The notes under the pieces: generated by a model
The model's database searches: none
What the model saw: only the letters and a program-made list of their open reading frames with translations
What the model was told of the DNA's origin: nothing
Part shown: positions 20,230 to 33,216 of the stretch, one piece after another
Layout: the number at the start of each line of letters is the position of its first letter
Position numbering within the stretch: the stretch's first letter is position 1
Made by a program: the position numbers and the translations under genes
Source of the DNA: Prorocentrum cordatum
Lineage: Eukaryota; Sar; Dinophyceae; Prorocentrales; Prorocentraceae
DNA: 64,000 nucleotides
Assembly (NCBI GenBank): GCA_963575745.1
Contig: CAUYUJ010019103.1
Location: forward strand, 1-64,000
Direction: 5' to 3'

Positions 20230-20390
20230 AGGAGGAGCAGCAGGAGGAGCAGGAGGAGGAGGAGGCGGAAGAGGAAGAGGAGGAGGAAGAGGAGAAGGAG
20301 GAGGAGGAGCAGCAGCAGGAGGAGGAGGAGGGGAGGAGGAGGAGGAGCAGCAGGAGGAGCAGCAGGAGGAGCAGCAGGAGGGAGGGGGGC
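20230..20390. repeat. (GGA)n/(GGAGCA)n tract
   Basis: GGA repeats with regular GCA interruptions, 165 bp downstream of the LINE fragment. Confidence 0.95.
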
Positions 20391-20579
20391 ACGTCGCTCT
20401 GGGAGGGACGCCCGGGCCCTCCCGAGGAGTCCAGGGCGGAGGGGCGGGGGGGTCACGCGCAGAGGAGGGCGCGAGGGGGGTGCCGTGCGTCGCGCGGCGC
20501 GGCCCGCCTGGGGCGGAGGGACGGCGCGGCACACGCGCGGAGGCGCCCGCGCTCCGCGCGGCTCCCCGGGGCGGACGGA

Positions 20580-20935
20580 GGGCACCAGGCGCGCACCCGC
20601 ACCGAGCCTGGCCGGGCCGCTCCTGGACCCAGGATGGGTGCGTCGGCGCCCCGGGCATCGGGCGTCTCGAAAAAGTCGGGGCGGAGGTGTTTGGTCGTTT
20701 TCGGCCTCTCGGGGCCCCCCCGTCGGGCCTCGGGACCGCCAAAAAACGGCTCGGGATGGAAAACCGGTCCTGGGGAAGTGGTCGGGAGGTCGGGGGCCCG
20801 TGTCTCGAAAAAATCGAGACGTCGGATGTCTGGGGCCCCTGCCTGCCCAAGCCAGGAGGGCGCGTACACCGATCCTGGGCCCAGGGTGGGCTTGGCCAGG
20901 GTCGGTGTGGGTGCGCCCGCCCAGACGGGCGCGCG
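20580..20935. repeat. Long imperfect inverted repeat
   Basis: The left arm (about 20580-20640) contains CACCGAGCCTGGCCGGG and CTCCTGGACCCAGGATGGGT. The right arm (about 20870-20930) is its imperfect complement with GATCCTGGGCCCAGGGTGGG and GGCCAGGGTCGGTGTGGGTG. Between them, GTCTCGAAAAAGTCGG and GTCTCGAAAAAATCGAGACG are inner related phrases. No ORF stands out. Confidence 0.55.
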
Positions 20936-20966
20936 CGCCTGGCGCTCGCGGCCGCAGAGCTCGGGC

Positions 20967-21103
20967 GAGAGAGAGAAAGAGGGTGGGCGAGAGGGAGGGA
21001 GAGAGAGAGAGAGAGAAGGCGAGAGAAGCCGAGAGGGAGAGAACGAGAGAAGGCGAGAGGGAGAGAGAGGGAGAGAGAAAGAGAGAAGACGAGAGAGAGA
21101 GAG

Positions 21104-21105
<2 letters not shown>
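20967..21105. repeat. (GA)n tract
   Basis: GAGAGA with GGCGAGAG interruptions, running into a (CAA)n tract at 21104-21132. A second (GA)n with ACAGAC interruptions lies at 21421-21478. Confidence 0.9.
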
Positions 21106-23510
<2,405 letters not shown>

Positions 23511-24721
23511 CAAAAAGCCTCGGAGCAGCGCTGGCGCCTGGAACCGGCCACTCCGCGGGCCAGGCGGGCGGCCTCCTTAGGGGGCCGAGTTTGCAGGCCC
23601 TCCAGCGCCTCCTGGGAGGAGGCGGCAAATCGGGTCCAGGATCGGGCTACATCGCTCCAGAGCGTCCTGGAACGCTCGCAGAGCGTTCCGTCGCTCCAAT
23701 GCATCCCTCAGGGGCGCCAGGGCTAAGAGATTCCCGATTTATCCCGATCTGGCTTTGTCCCGACCCTGCCTCCGTTCGAGGCGAGGATGGAGGAGGAGCG
23801 CCGAGAGGCAGGCCAGGCTTCAGCCACGGCAGGGGGCTCCTGCGGGGCGGCTCTCGAGGTCTCTCTCGCCCTGTGCCACTCTCGCCACACCAGCAGGGCC
23901 CCCATGCGCTCGAACTCGCTCGGGCGGCCAGGCTCCTCCTGGCGAAGTCGCCCGTGGGTTCGGTCGCCTCCGGAGGGGTGGCCTTTGGTGCGCTGCCTCC
24001 GGGAGGGACGCGCGGCGGGAGGCGGGGTGGGGGCGGGCGCGCCCGAGCACGTTGGCCGCTACTGTCGCACCGCATGCAGCGGCAAGCCACGCACCGAAGG
24101 GCACCCTTGCCCAGGGCCAGTTGCGTGCTGCTGGGGGTGGAAGACTCGTGAGGGGGAAACGGAGGAGGAGTGATGAAAACAAGGGCCGAGGGAGGAGGAG
24201 GGGGAGGACGGTGACGACGACAGTGTCTTTCACGTCCTTTTCCTCCCCTCCTCTTCCTCCTCTTCCTCCTCCTCTTCCTCCTCCTCCCTGTGTGCCGTAT
24301 CCTGGTACATGGCGCTTCCCCGCCTTCAGGGCACACTGTCAAGGAGCCGTTTGGATGCTTACAGGGAGAGGTGCAACCGGCAATTTGTTTGTTCGGCGCC
24401 CTCAGTTTGGCGTCCTTCCCCTTGCTGCTTATGGCGTTAGCTGCGCCCGTCGGGATTTGAGACCAGCCACGGGTATTGCGCATTTAGTTCAGAGGTGGGG
24501 CCATGTGGTCCAAATCCCCTGGGGCCTTGTGTCCACTCACCATGGGTCCAAACCCAGTTGCCCATGCTAGTCGATTCGGCAGGGTTGGCCGTGGATTGGG
24601 CCCGGCACCCTACGCACCACGCCGTCCCGTCTGGGCAGCGAGTCATCGGCGACGAGGTCACTTCACTGTTCCCTGACAAGCTTGTTTGATTCGGTGTATG
24701 CCACATGTGTGGCTTTCACGT
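23511..24721. other. GC-rich region without an identifiable gene
   Basis: Open frames exist on both strands but none has a recognisable domain. A short inverted repeat GGAACGCTC/GAGCGTTCC sits at about 23669-23689. A CTC-rich patch is at 24238-24290. Confidence 0.4.
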
Positions 24722-24842
24722 GCTACTCCTCCTCCTCCTCCTCCTCCTCCTCCTCCGCCTCCTCCTCCTCCTCCTCCGCCTCCTCCTCCTCCTCCTCCTC
24801 CTCCTCCTCCTCCTCCTCCTCCTCCTCCTCTCTCTCTCTCTC

Positions 24843-24874
<32 letters not shown>

Positions 24875-24885
24875 CCTCTTTCCTC
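24722..24885. repeat. (CTC)n then (CT)n microsatellite
   Basis: Pyrimidine tract changing from CTC triplets to CT dinucleotides near 24830; opposite strand polarity to the (GGA)n tracts around it. Confidence 0.95.
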
Positions 24886-25463
24886 CCTCCTCTTTCCAAC
24901 TACACACAATGAGCACTACTATCCTTCCCTCCCCCCTGACAACGTCCCACCACTCACCACCCCTTCCGCGAATTTGCTTTCGCGCAAGATTTCAAATGAT
25001 CGTCTTCCATGTATGATGGGTTTTGGCCTGTCCCGCCACCGTGCCTGGGTTGTGCGCCATAGACCTTTCGAGCGATGGTTGGGATGTCGCGGGAGGCCTT
25101 TCCGGGGCCTCTTGTGCTCGGAGAGAGTGTTTGCCTTCCCTCCCCCCCCGACTTCTGGAGGGGGAGGGGGGTGAAGGCAAGCGACGGTAGATCGCGCTTC
25201 TTCCACCATCACCATCACAAGGTCCAGGATAGCATTGTGGCAGTGGCCAAGCAGAGTGGTGGGATGGGATGGTGGTGCATTCTGCGGACTGCCAGGGATA
25301 GGACCGAGCCACGGGAATTTGCGGGGGAGGCATACAATTCTTTCGAGACGGAGTAAGACTCTGGTCCGTGAAAGCGTTGCTCGGGGAACAAAACCTGTGC
25401 AAGCAGACATGCAGGTTCTAGCGCGCAAATGGCCCTTTTCTCGCTGGCGACCTTTCTGAAGCC

Positions 25464-25757
25464 ATGCCCCCATTCACGGCTAAAGACATGCTGTCTCGTT
25501 TGGCGAGTGACGGGTTCCTTGCGAGGTCTCGTTGGGTCGAGACCCAAGGCAGGAAGAGGGACCTGCCAGCGGTCATGGTTGGTCACCCGACGGCACTCGC
25601 CAATTCTTGGTCCGAGGTTTTATCCGACCACCTCGCGCTTGGCTCCGCAGCGGCATCCGCCTGCGTGCCGGGCTGCAGCGGGCCTGCGCTGTCACAGGGT
25701 ACGGGGGGGGGAGCGGCACGGGCGGGCGAGGAGCGCTTCAGGGCGCCGGAGGGCTGA
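25464..25757 (+). CDS. Possible hypothetical exon
   Basis: The ATG at 25464 opens a frame starting MPPFTAKDMLSRLASDGF and continuing with normal composition for about 75 codons before becoming Gly-rich near a G-tract at 25700. A donor-like GGTACG lies there. No domain recognised; could be chance. Confidence 0.2.
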   Translation: MPPFTAKDMLSRLASDGFLARSRWVETQGRKRDLPAVMVGHPTALANSWSEVLSDHLALGSAAASACVPGCSGPALSQGTGGGAARAGEERFRAPEG

Positions 25758-26295
25758 CGTGGACGGCAGGGGTAGGAGAGCGGCGGCAGCATGGGCAGAG
25801 GTACGTGACGAGGTACGTGCAGGGGCAGGGGCAGGGGGGAGGGGGCGAGGAGAGCGGTAGGAGGCAGCAGAGGGGAGGGGGAGAGAATGATAAGAGCGGG
25901 CTGGGGAGAGAGGGGCGGGGAGGGGGGGGGGTGCGGAGGGCAGGGGAGGGAAGGGAGAGAGGCGAGGATGGGGAAGGTGGGGAGGGGAAGGGGGGAGGGG
26001 GAGAGGAAGAGAAGGGGGGAAAGAGGAGAGGAGGGAAGGACGAGCAAAGAAGCCGTGAAGTCAGAGGAGATCGGGGCAATGGGCAATCAGGGGGGTGTGC
26101 TGAGGCAGTCCAGACTCAGCTCGTGCTGAACAGGTTAGCAAAGCTGACTTCAGCTGGAGCCCTGGTCGACGCACGAATTGTCAGAGGGATATGATGCTCA
26201 ATATGCGCGCGCACGAGTAACCGTTTTTCCTCCTGGGCCTCACCATCCTCATCATCCTCCCCCCCACTCTTCCGTAAAGTACAGATTTTCGCCGA
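25758..26295. other. GA/GGGA-rich tract, no gene
   Basis: 25800-26040 is an irregular purine-rich GGGGAGAGG stretch. The last 150 bp before the PAN-like gene are ordinary sequence with no spliced-leader relic visible. Confidence 0.5.
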
Positions 26296-26850
26296 ATGGC
26301 CTGCCAAGCTGACCACGAGAGACCGACACGCACGCGGCGCTTGTCGGCCATGACGCATGTGGCCCCCACGGCCGCGCAGGCGGAGCTGGACGAGGAGGGC
26401 TGCTCGTCAACAGCCCACGACGAGCACGGTGTCGCCATGGGCACGCCCCCGACCAGGCTGCGCAACGCTTTCCGCATGGCGGCCGTGGCTGCGGCCGTGG
26501 CGGGGGCCGTCGCGCTGGCTGTCGCGGCAGGCGGGCCCGGAGGGGCGCGCGGCCAGCGTGGCGGCAGCGGGCTGGTGGAGCTCACGAGCAACGCGTACTT
26601 TCCCACGCCGGAGATGCGCTGCGGCAACGAGCCCGTGTGGCGGAACGAGACGCCCGGCGGGGCGGCAGATTGCCAGGCTCGGTGCGAGCAGGAGCCGAAG
26701 TGCGCCGTGTATACGTACCAGGGGCACGCGTGCGACAAGAAGTGGTTCAAGGCCAATGGGTGCAGTCTCTACGAGGCGTGCGAGTCGAAGTTGGACCAGT
26801 GCTACCAGATGTACATGAAAATGGCGAAAGTGCAAGCCCAAGCCAGATAG
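26296..26850 (+). CDS. Single-pass membrane protein with PAN/Apple-like domain
   Basis: A 184-residue protein from the ATG at 26296 to TAG at 26848. Residues 1-60 form a polar, basic N-terminal tail. Residues 61-79 (MAAVAAAVAGAVALAVAAG) are a clear hydrophobic helix that would act as a signal anchor. The C-terminal part has eight Cys (109, 126, 130, 136, 146, 156, 162, 169) with the spacing DCQARCEQEPKCAVYTY followed by GCSLYEAC, resembling PAN/Apple modules, which bind proteins or sugars outside the cell. An N-x-T sequon (NET) lies at 117-119. Inferred topology: short cytosolic tail, extracellular or lumenal Cys-rich domain. Downstream Met19 and Met48 are alternative starts. Intronless; codon use strongly GC-ending. 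Confidence 0.7.
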   Translation: MACQADHERPTRTRRLSAMTHVAPTAAQAELDEEGCSSTAHDEHGVAMGTPPTRLRNAFRMAAVAAAVAGAVALAVAAGGPGGARGQRGGSGLVELTSNAYFPTPEMRCGNEPVWRNETPGGAADCQARCEQEPKCAVYTYQGHACDKKWFKANGCSLYEACESKLDQCYQMYMKMAKVQAQAR

Positions 26851-27500
26851 CCTTCGCGGACAAAGCACCGGATAGTGAGGAGTCCTCCAAGTAAGTTCGT
26901 TGAGTCTGTCCGCTTCGGATACGACAGTTTTTCTACAATGAAGGACCTCCAGCTCGAACGAAGGAGTCTCGCAAGCGTTTGCTTCGTGACTCGGCTCGAT
27001 GATGGTGAAGCGATTGTATGTTATGCCCACTGTCCCAGAGCGCACGTATTGATTCAATCGCTTCGCTCATTCCGCCGGCCCATATTGCATGATCGCTACT
27101 GCTTCGCCGTGGGCTCGGGGCCATTGTGGCGCCGCCGAGGAGGAGGAAGATGAGGATGGGGAAGGGGAGGGGAGGAGGAGGAGGAGAGGATGCGAAGGAG
27201 AGGAGAAGGATGAAGAGAAGTAGGAGGAGGAGGAGGAAGAGGAGGGGGCGGAGGAGGAAGCCTCTCGTTGGCATCTTGTGTTGCTCTTGGGGCCAAACAG
27301 GGTCGTCGTCAAGATGCTTCTTTGGGAGGCCTCTGGGGGTCTTTTGAGAAGCCGTTCGGGGGCGCCTGGGAGGCATTTTACCTAACAGCGAAGACTGATA
27401 GGTTTCTAGTTGACTCAAAAGAGCTCACAGATCACTCCACAGGGGGGTCCGGGCAGGTGTTGGGGAGTTGCCGGGCGGCAGGGTGCCGGGCTCGTTTTTC
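26851..27500. other. No gene; (GGA)n patch and shared 30-bp motif
   Basis: The 30-bp motif AATCGCTTCGCTCATTCCGC and following at 27056-27085 is identical to 15735-15764. A GGA/GAGGAG tract spans 27138-27260. No convincing ORF. Confidence 0.5.
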
Positions 27501-27506
27501 ACCAAC

Positions 27507-28005
27507 AGTCACACACTTCGTGCTCTTCGACTTCCCAGAACTCCATTCCCAGGCCACATTCTGAATACCCGGATGCAACAGTCACACACTTCGTGCTCTT
27601 CGAGATCCCAGAACGCCATTCCCGGGCCACATTTAGAATAACCGGATGCAACAGTCACACACTTCGTGCTCTTCGAGTTCCCAGAACTCCATTCCCGGGC
27701 CACATTTGGAGGGCCGGATGCAACAGTCACACACTTCGTGCTCTTCGAGTTCCCAGAACTCCATTCCCGGGCCACATTTTGGATGCCCGGAGCCAACTGT
27801 AGGCCACTTCGTGCTCTTCGATTTCCCAGAACTCCATTCCCGGGCCACATTTTGAATGCCCGGAGCCAACTGTAGGCCACTTCGTGCTCTTCGAGTTCCC
27901 AGAACTCCATTCCCGGGCCACATTTTGAATGCCCGTAGCCAACTGTAGGCAACTTCGTGCTCTTCGACTTCCCAGAACTCTCATTCCTGGGCCACATTTT
28001 CAGCA
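27507..28005. repeat. 73-bp tandem repeat, about seven copies
   Basis: The phrase CTTCGTGCTCTTCGA starts at 27516, 27589, 27662, 27734, 27807, 27880 and 27953: period 73 (once 72). Each unit also contains CCCAGAACTCCATTCCCGGG and CCACATTT. Early units carry CAACAGTCACACACTTC, later ones CCAACTGTAGGCCACTTC, so there are two sub-types in blocks. The period is not a multiple of three, so the open frames here are not genes. Confidence 0.95.
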
Positions 28006-28007
28006 GG

Positions 28008-28805
28008 GGCAAGAGCACGACGAGGAGGAGGACGAGCAAGACCAGGAGGACGAGGACGAGCAGGAGCAGGACGAGGAGCAGAAGGAGCAGGAGAAGAAGG
28101 ACGAGCAGGAGGAGGAGGAGGACGAGCAGGAGGAGGAGGACGACCAGGAGGAGGAGGACGACCAGGAAGAGGAGGAGGAGGAGGAGGAGGGGAGGGGGAG
28201 GATTACCAGGAGGAGGAGGAGGAGGAGGAGGAGGAGGAGGAGGAGGAGGAGGAGGAGGAGGAGGAGGAGGAGGAGGAGGACGGAGGGAGGAGGCGGAGGA
28301 GGGGGGGGGGAGGGGGAGAGTACCAGGAGGCGGAGAATGAGGACCACAGGAGGAGGAGGAGGAGGAGGAGGAGGAGGAGGAGGAGGAGGAGGAGAACACC
28401 AGGGAGGAGGAGACGAGCAAGACGAGGAGAGGAGGAGACGAGAAACGAGGACGACCAGGAAAAAGGAGTGAGGAGGAGGAGGAGGGAGAGGGATAGGGGA
28501 GGACTACAAGGAGGAGAAGGAGGAGGAGGAGGAGGAGGAAGAGGAGAAGAGACGAGGAGGAGGAGGGGAGGAGGAGGAGGACGAGGAGGAGGAGGGGGGG
28601 GGGAGTAGCAAAGGAGGAGGAGAACGAGGACCACCAGTTAGGAGGAGGAGGGAGGAGGAGGAGGAGGAGGGAGGAGGAGGAGAGAGAACCAGGAGGAGGA
28701 GGACGGAGCAAGACGAGGAGGACGAGAACGAGGACGAGCAGAGGAGAGGAGGAGGAGGAGGAGGAGGAAGGAGCAGGAGAAAGAGGAGGAGGAGGAGGAG
28801 GCAGG
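28008..28805. repeat. Long (GGA)n/(GAC)n purine tract
   Basis: About 800 bp of GGA with GAC, GAGGACCA and GGGG interruptions, directly after the 73-bp array. Confidence 0.95.
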
Positions 28806-29009
28806 CTGAGGCTGTTGGTTGCGGTTGCGTTTACCCCCAAAAAGGCTGTGATTGCGACTGCCGTTGCCGCTGCGACTGTCATCGCGAATGCGACTACGAC
28901 TGCGAGAACAGCAGAATTCGACAACTGGATTTTCATCTGAATCTTAAGGGGAATGCTTTCAGATATGCTTCTACACATCGCTGTTAGGTTGCTTTGCCGG
29001 GATAATTTA

Positions 29010-29705
29010 AAGCCTTCTGGGGCCTATTGGGGCCTCTTTTGGGCCTCCTGGGGGCCTCCTGGGGCCTCTTGGCGGCATCTTGGGGCCTGTTGGGGGCCTC
29101 TCGGGGCCTCCTGGGACCCTCTTGGGGCGGAAGGCCTGAGTTTTCGGTTCGTGGTCCCCCTCTTGGGCCCCTCTTGGGGCCGTCTTGGGGCTCTATTGGG
29201 CCGTCTTGGGCGCCTCTTGGGCCGTCTCAGGGCCCTCTTGGGGCCCTCTTGGAAGCCTCTTGGCCCGTCTTAGGGCGCTCTTGGGGGCCTCTTGGGCCGT
29301 CTTGGAGCATCGGATAGCCGAAAAGGCAACAAGACCAACATCCTTCCAAAACCATCGTAATATTGATGATTTGGGCCTCTCGGGGCCCTCTTGTGAGGCC
29401 TCTCGGAGGCCACTTCGAGGCCTCTTGGGCAGTCTTGGGGTCGTCTTCGGCGTCTTGGAGCGCTCTTTGGGCGTCTCGGGGGCCTCTTGGGCAGTCTTGG
29501 GGCCCTCTTGGCGCGCTCTGGGGGCCTGAGAGGCCGCGCCCAGGAGGGAAACCATCTCTGAGTCGGACCGCCCGGGACCTTGCCAGGGTATTTGTCGTCC
29601 AGGGACCCCCAGGGGCCGCCCCGCGCGCGCGAACTAGAAATATTTTTAACCAGTTACCGGAGATCTTAGCACGCCTCTGGCCCGTTGGGCTGGCGAATTT
29701 TCGAC
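29010..29705 (+). repeat. GGCCTCTTGG array element, best full copy
   Basis: Array 1 (29020-29125); a module with TTTTCGGTTCGTGGTCCCCC (about 29138); array 2; core at 29304-29372 (GGAGCATCGGATAGCCG, then AAAAGGCAACAAGACC, then TTCCAAAACCATCG, then GATGATTTGGGCCTC); array 3 (29373-29530); terminal module 29568-29702 with GACCCCCAGGGGCCGCCCCG and CCGGAGATCTTAGCACGCCT, shared with 16552-16696. Confidence 0.8.
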
Positions 29706-29968
29706 GGCATGACAGCCTGACAGGTAGAGCCTTGCCCCATTCCCCTCATCCTCGCCCCCCTCCCTTTCCCGCTTCTGCAGTCCGTCTCGGCTTCCAGACT
29801 GTATATGTCAGTCTCGGCGCGCGAGGGATCTTGCAATCGAGTCGAAAAGATGATACACACCGCTTCGCGGGAGACGGCCAGGCAAGTCCTCCATCTTGTC
29901 CATGCGGCGGTCGCGGGCAGTTCAGACATTTTGATTTCGAGGTTGAAGTTTACCACCAATGACACAAT

Positions 29969-30178
29969 GTTCCTCCTCCTCCTCCTCCTCCTCCTCCTCC
30001 TCCTCTGCCGCCTCCTCCTCCTCCGCCTCCTCCTCCTACGCCTCATCCTCCTGCTCCTGCTCCTCCATTATGTCATCATACTCCTCTTCTTGCCCCTCAT
30101 CTTCCTCCTCGTTCCGTCGTCCTCGGCCTCGTCCTCCTCTTCAGCCTCGAGCCTCCCTCCTCCTGACTACTCCTCCTC
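29969..30178. repeat. (CTC)n tract
   Basis: CTC triplets with CGC, TAC and TCGT interruptions. Confidence 0.9.
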
Positions 30179-30335
30179 ATCCCTTATTCCAGCCTTCCGA
30201 ACACTCAAACAAGCAGGGGCAGTTGCTGCGGCCGAGGCGCACGGCCTCGCAGAGCCCCCGTGAGGAGCTCGACCCACTCCACATTGGGTGCGCTCCGCGT
30301 TCTTGTCGGCCCTCCTGATCATGTTGTTCGAGTCG

Positions 30336-30364
30336 CTTACGCTATTCTGCCGACCCCCAGAAGG
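30336..30364 (+). repeat. Shared 29-bp motif
   Basis: GCTTACGCTATTCTGCCGAC plus CCCCAGAAG; recurs at 55092-55120 with two changes, and its middle resembles the 30-bp motif at 15735 and 27056. Confidence 0.6.
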
Positions 30365-30518
30365 AGTGAATGCTTGAGACGCTCGTGGAAGTTATATCCT
30401 GGGTGAGGAGCCCCCTGTGAAGTTCCCCAATCAGAGCTTGCCTCTGTAGGGGTCCTAGCGGATTCATATGGTTAGGTGAGGTTTGGCGCCGATTTCCGCG
30501 GCACGCCCGGGTGCCCGG

Positions 30519-30736
30519 TAGCCCTATAGTTTTATAGCCCTATAGCTTTATAGCCCTATGGCCCTACAGCCCTATGGCCCTATAGCCCTATAGCCCTATG
30601 GCCCTATAGCCCTATAGCCCGAATGGCCCTACTGCCCAATAGCCCTATAGCCCTACAGCCTAATGGCCTTATAACCCTATAGCGCCATAGCCTTATAGCT
30701 CTATAGCCCTAATGGCCCCATCGCCCTATAGCCCTA
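30519..30736. repeat. TAGCCCTA-type 10-bp minisatellite
   Basis: About 22 degenerate copies of a 10-mer such as CCCTATAGCC. The reverse complement of the same unit forms the array at 54007-54194. Confidence 0.9.
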
Positions 30737-30829
30737 AAAAGATTATGATTGGAGCTTTTCTCCGGTATGATTACATCCTGGGTTACGAGACTCCTGGGTG
30801 AATGTGAACGGTCTTTGGAGATGTCTCTC

Positions 30830-31040
30830 TGGGGCCTCATGGAGACTTCTTGGGGGCATGTGGGAGGCTTTATGGGGCCTCGTGGGGGACTCTGGGGGGC
30901 TTCTTGAGGGCGTCTTGGAGGCCTCTGGGAAGGCCCTCGGGGGCCTCTGGGGGGCTCGAGGGGCCATCTCGGTGGGAAAGGCTCCAAATGTCAGTTCGTC
31001 TTCTCCTCTTGGGCTTTCTTGGAGCCCCCTTGGGGCCCTC
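30830..31040 (+). repeat. Partial GGCCTCTTGG array element
   Basis: Words such as TGGGGGCCTC followed by a module with AAATGTCAGTTCGTC, resembling the second module of the full copy. Core and terminal module are absent. Confidence 0.45.
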
Positions 31041-31409
31041 CATGAGCTGCCTTGTGCCGTCTGTCTTCCTTATTCTCATGTTTTTCTTGACTTGCTCTGC
31101 ATATTCCTCATCTTCCTCCCCTGACCCTCTTGCTGCTGCTGCCCTTCATCCCGCTTCCCCTCATGCTGTCCCTGCTCTTCCTTCTCCTCTTCGTCCTCCG
31201 CCTCCCCTCCCACCTCCTTCTCTTCATCCACCTTGACTTGCACGGGGCTCTCTGGGGCATTCAACGAGGCCTAAGGCCAAGCTGAGGCCTCCTTAGGACA
31301 AGCTGGTGCCGCCTTGAGACCGTCCTTCGCCGTCGCAAGAACCTCTTGGCGGTCGTGGGAGCCTTCTGGGGTCCCACTGGGGAGCGGCCCGTGCGAGGGC
31401 GTGCCGACA

Positions 31410-31720
31410 TGGAAGCGGTCACGCTCGCCACGCGGGCACCCTCGCTGGGCCCTCACGCGGAGCCCTGCACGGGGCACGATCCGCGTGATGGGCGCGTCGA
31501 CATTGGCGGGGCGACGTCGTGCGCACGCCGTCCTGTGGGGCCGCAGGTGGAGCCAAGAGGCACGATCCGCCTGAGGAGTGTGCCCTCGCTGGGGACGCGG
31601 GTACGCCAGGTGACTGGCCCATGGTTCTCAGTCGTCGTGTTTGCGCTCCACTTCCGAACCTGCACGCATGCGGGTGCGGAGTGCGTTTCGAACCTGCACG
31701 CATGCAGGTTCTGAGTGTTT
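31410..31720 (+). repeat. Dispersed repeat with palindrome, copy 1
   Basis: Includes GGTGGAGCCAAGAGGCACGA and GGGGCACGATCCGCGTGATG phrases, then GAACCTGCACGCATGC twice; the last instance, GAACCTGC-ACGCAT-GCAGGTTC, is a perfect hairpin. A CTTCATTC phrase then leads into a (CAT)n/(CGT)n microsatellite. The same parts appear in inverted order and strand at 49490-49870. Confidence 0.6.
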
Positions 31721-31739
31721 TTGTCGCCGTCTTCATTCC

Positions 31740-31841
31740 CACCCTCGCCGTCATCACCGCCATCGTCGTCATCACCGTTAGCGTTATCACCATTATCGCC
31801 ATCGACATCTTCGCCGTCATCATTGGATTTGCCGCATCGTC

Positions 31842-31895
<54 letters not shown>

Positions 31896-32035
31896 ATCAT
31901 CATCATCATCGCCACCATCTTCAATCGCGTCGAAGTTATTGCGCCTTCATCATCATCAGCATCAGCATCAGCATCATCACCATCTTCACCATCATCGTCA
32001 TCGTCATCGTCCCCATCATCCGCATCTCATTCCCC
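31740..32035. repeat. (CAT)n/(CGT)n/(CAG)n microsatellite
   Basis: Begins as degenerate GCCGTCATCACC, becomes pure ATC repeats at 31846-31885 and ends as CATCAG/CATCGT repeats. Confidence 0.9.
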
Positions 32036-32700
32036 GCATCCCCATTTTCACTCAAATGACCTGCACTACTCCGCGCGATCCCGCGCGCCCTTGCAAGGCG
32101 AAGGCGATGTCCGGCAAGGCCAAGGATTCCAGCCAGGTCCTTGGTCCGTGGGCGAACAAAGCGCCCACGGACAAGCTGGTTGCCGTCACGCCGCCGAGGA
32201 GTCGAACGCCTCGGCACCTGTTGCACCACGCCATGCGGCCAGATTGCCGTGACATTGTGTGGCAGCCCTCCAACGTGATGCGTCTCGGCGAGCATAGCGT
32301 CGTTTTGCGACGCGCTGTCGTGCGGTCGGTGGCCCTGGGGAGCCAGGAGATTTCGCAACCCTTACATTCGTTTTGGTCGGTCCACTGTGCAAGGCGCTGG
32401 CACGAGCTCGCACAACAGGCTCGTTCTGCGGACACCACCAAGCAGCACAGGGTCGCCATTGACTTGCTGGGAACGGTACCAGTTCTGTCGTGAGCATGAC
32501 GAGGAGATGGAAGAACGCTACATCATCGATCTGTCGACCGACAAGGGGCAGAAAAGGTTCTTGCCGACCAGGTGAAGGGCCCTCCAAGTGAGCCCGGGAT
32601 CCCCTCCCGGGACGGGCGGTCGGCGGGTAACGGTTCCCTTCCCCCCCCTCTGAGTTTTCTGTCGGTGATGGGTCCAGGTGTAAAACTGGGGGGTAAATCC
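32036..32700. other. No confident gene upstream of the LINE
   Basis: Several open frames, none with a recognisable domain. A short frame ends YIIDLSTDKGQKRFLPTR at 32575 and has ordinary composition. This may hold the LINE 5' UTR. Confidence 0.35.
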
Positions 32701-32740
32701 ATGGGTCTTCGGATTGTGTTTCCTGCTTTGGTTGAGGGGT

Positions 32741-33209
32741 GCTGGGGCCATGGACGAGGAACCGGCTAACCCACGCCCCTCAGGGGGCGCCCCCTTCTGG
32801 ATCTTTGGTGGGGGACGGGCTGTCGGTCTCTGGCGGTGGGTCTTTCGGTTGGTTCTCGGCTCAGCCGTCCCCGGAGTGTTCGGGGAACTCGTTTGGGGGC
32901 GGGACTTCACACACCCCGCCCCCACCATCAGGCGGTAGAGGCGGTTGGGTCTCCAGACCTTCCTCGGCTGCCAGGGGGAATGGGGATCCCGGCTACGCCA
33001 CTGGCCCCGGCGAGCCGGCAGGGTATCTGGGGGGAGGGGCGGCTGTGTCGGCTGACGGTGGCTCTGGCCATGGTCAGTCGGGGTGGCCGCCTCCACAGTC
33101 ACCCGCGGGACAGGAATTTGAGGGCCACCAAGAGAGTAGGTCCCATACGAGGGCGCAGAGACGCGAGCGTCGGAGGACGGCTCGCGAGGCTCGCAAAAAG
33201 GAGCGTTGA
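32741..33209 (+). pseudogene. LINE ORF1-like segment, Gly/Ser/Pro-rich
   Basis: The frame is open for about 155 codons to TGA at 33207-33209 and lacks an ATG. It is rich in Gly, Pro and Ser and ends in a strongly basic run with REARKKER. The stop lies 7 bp before the ATG of the endonuclease frame, a spacing typical of LINE ORF1/ORF2 junctions. No zinc finger is visible. The identity rests on position and composition. Confidence 0.4.
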
Positions 33210-33216
33210 TTGGAAA

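Noticed and set aside
27507-28005. CRISPR-like array or tandem protein repeat
   Set aside because: Units are contiguous without variable spacers, and the 73-bp period does not keep a reading frame.
30519-30736. Telomere-like array
   Set aside because: The unit CCCTATAGCC differs from the TTTAGGG type expected in dinoflagellates, is degenerate and internal, and occurs in both orientations.
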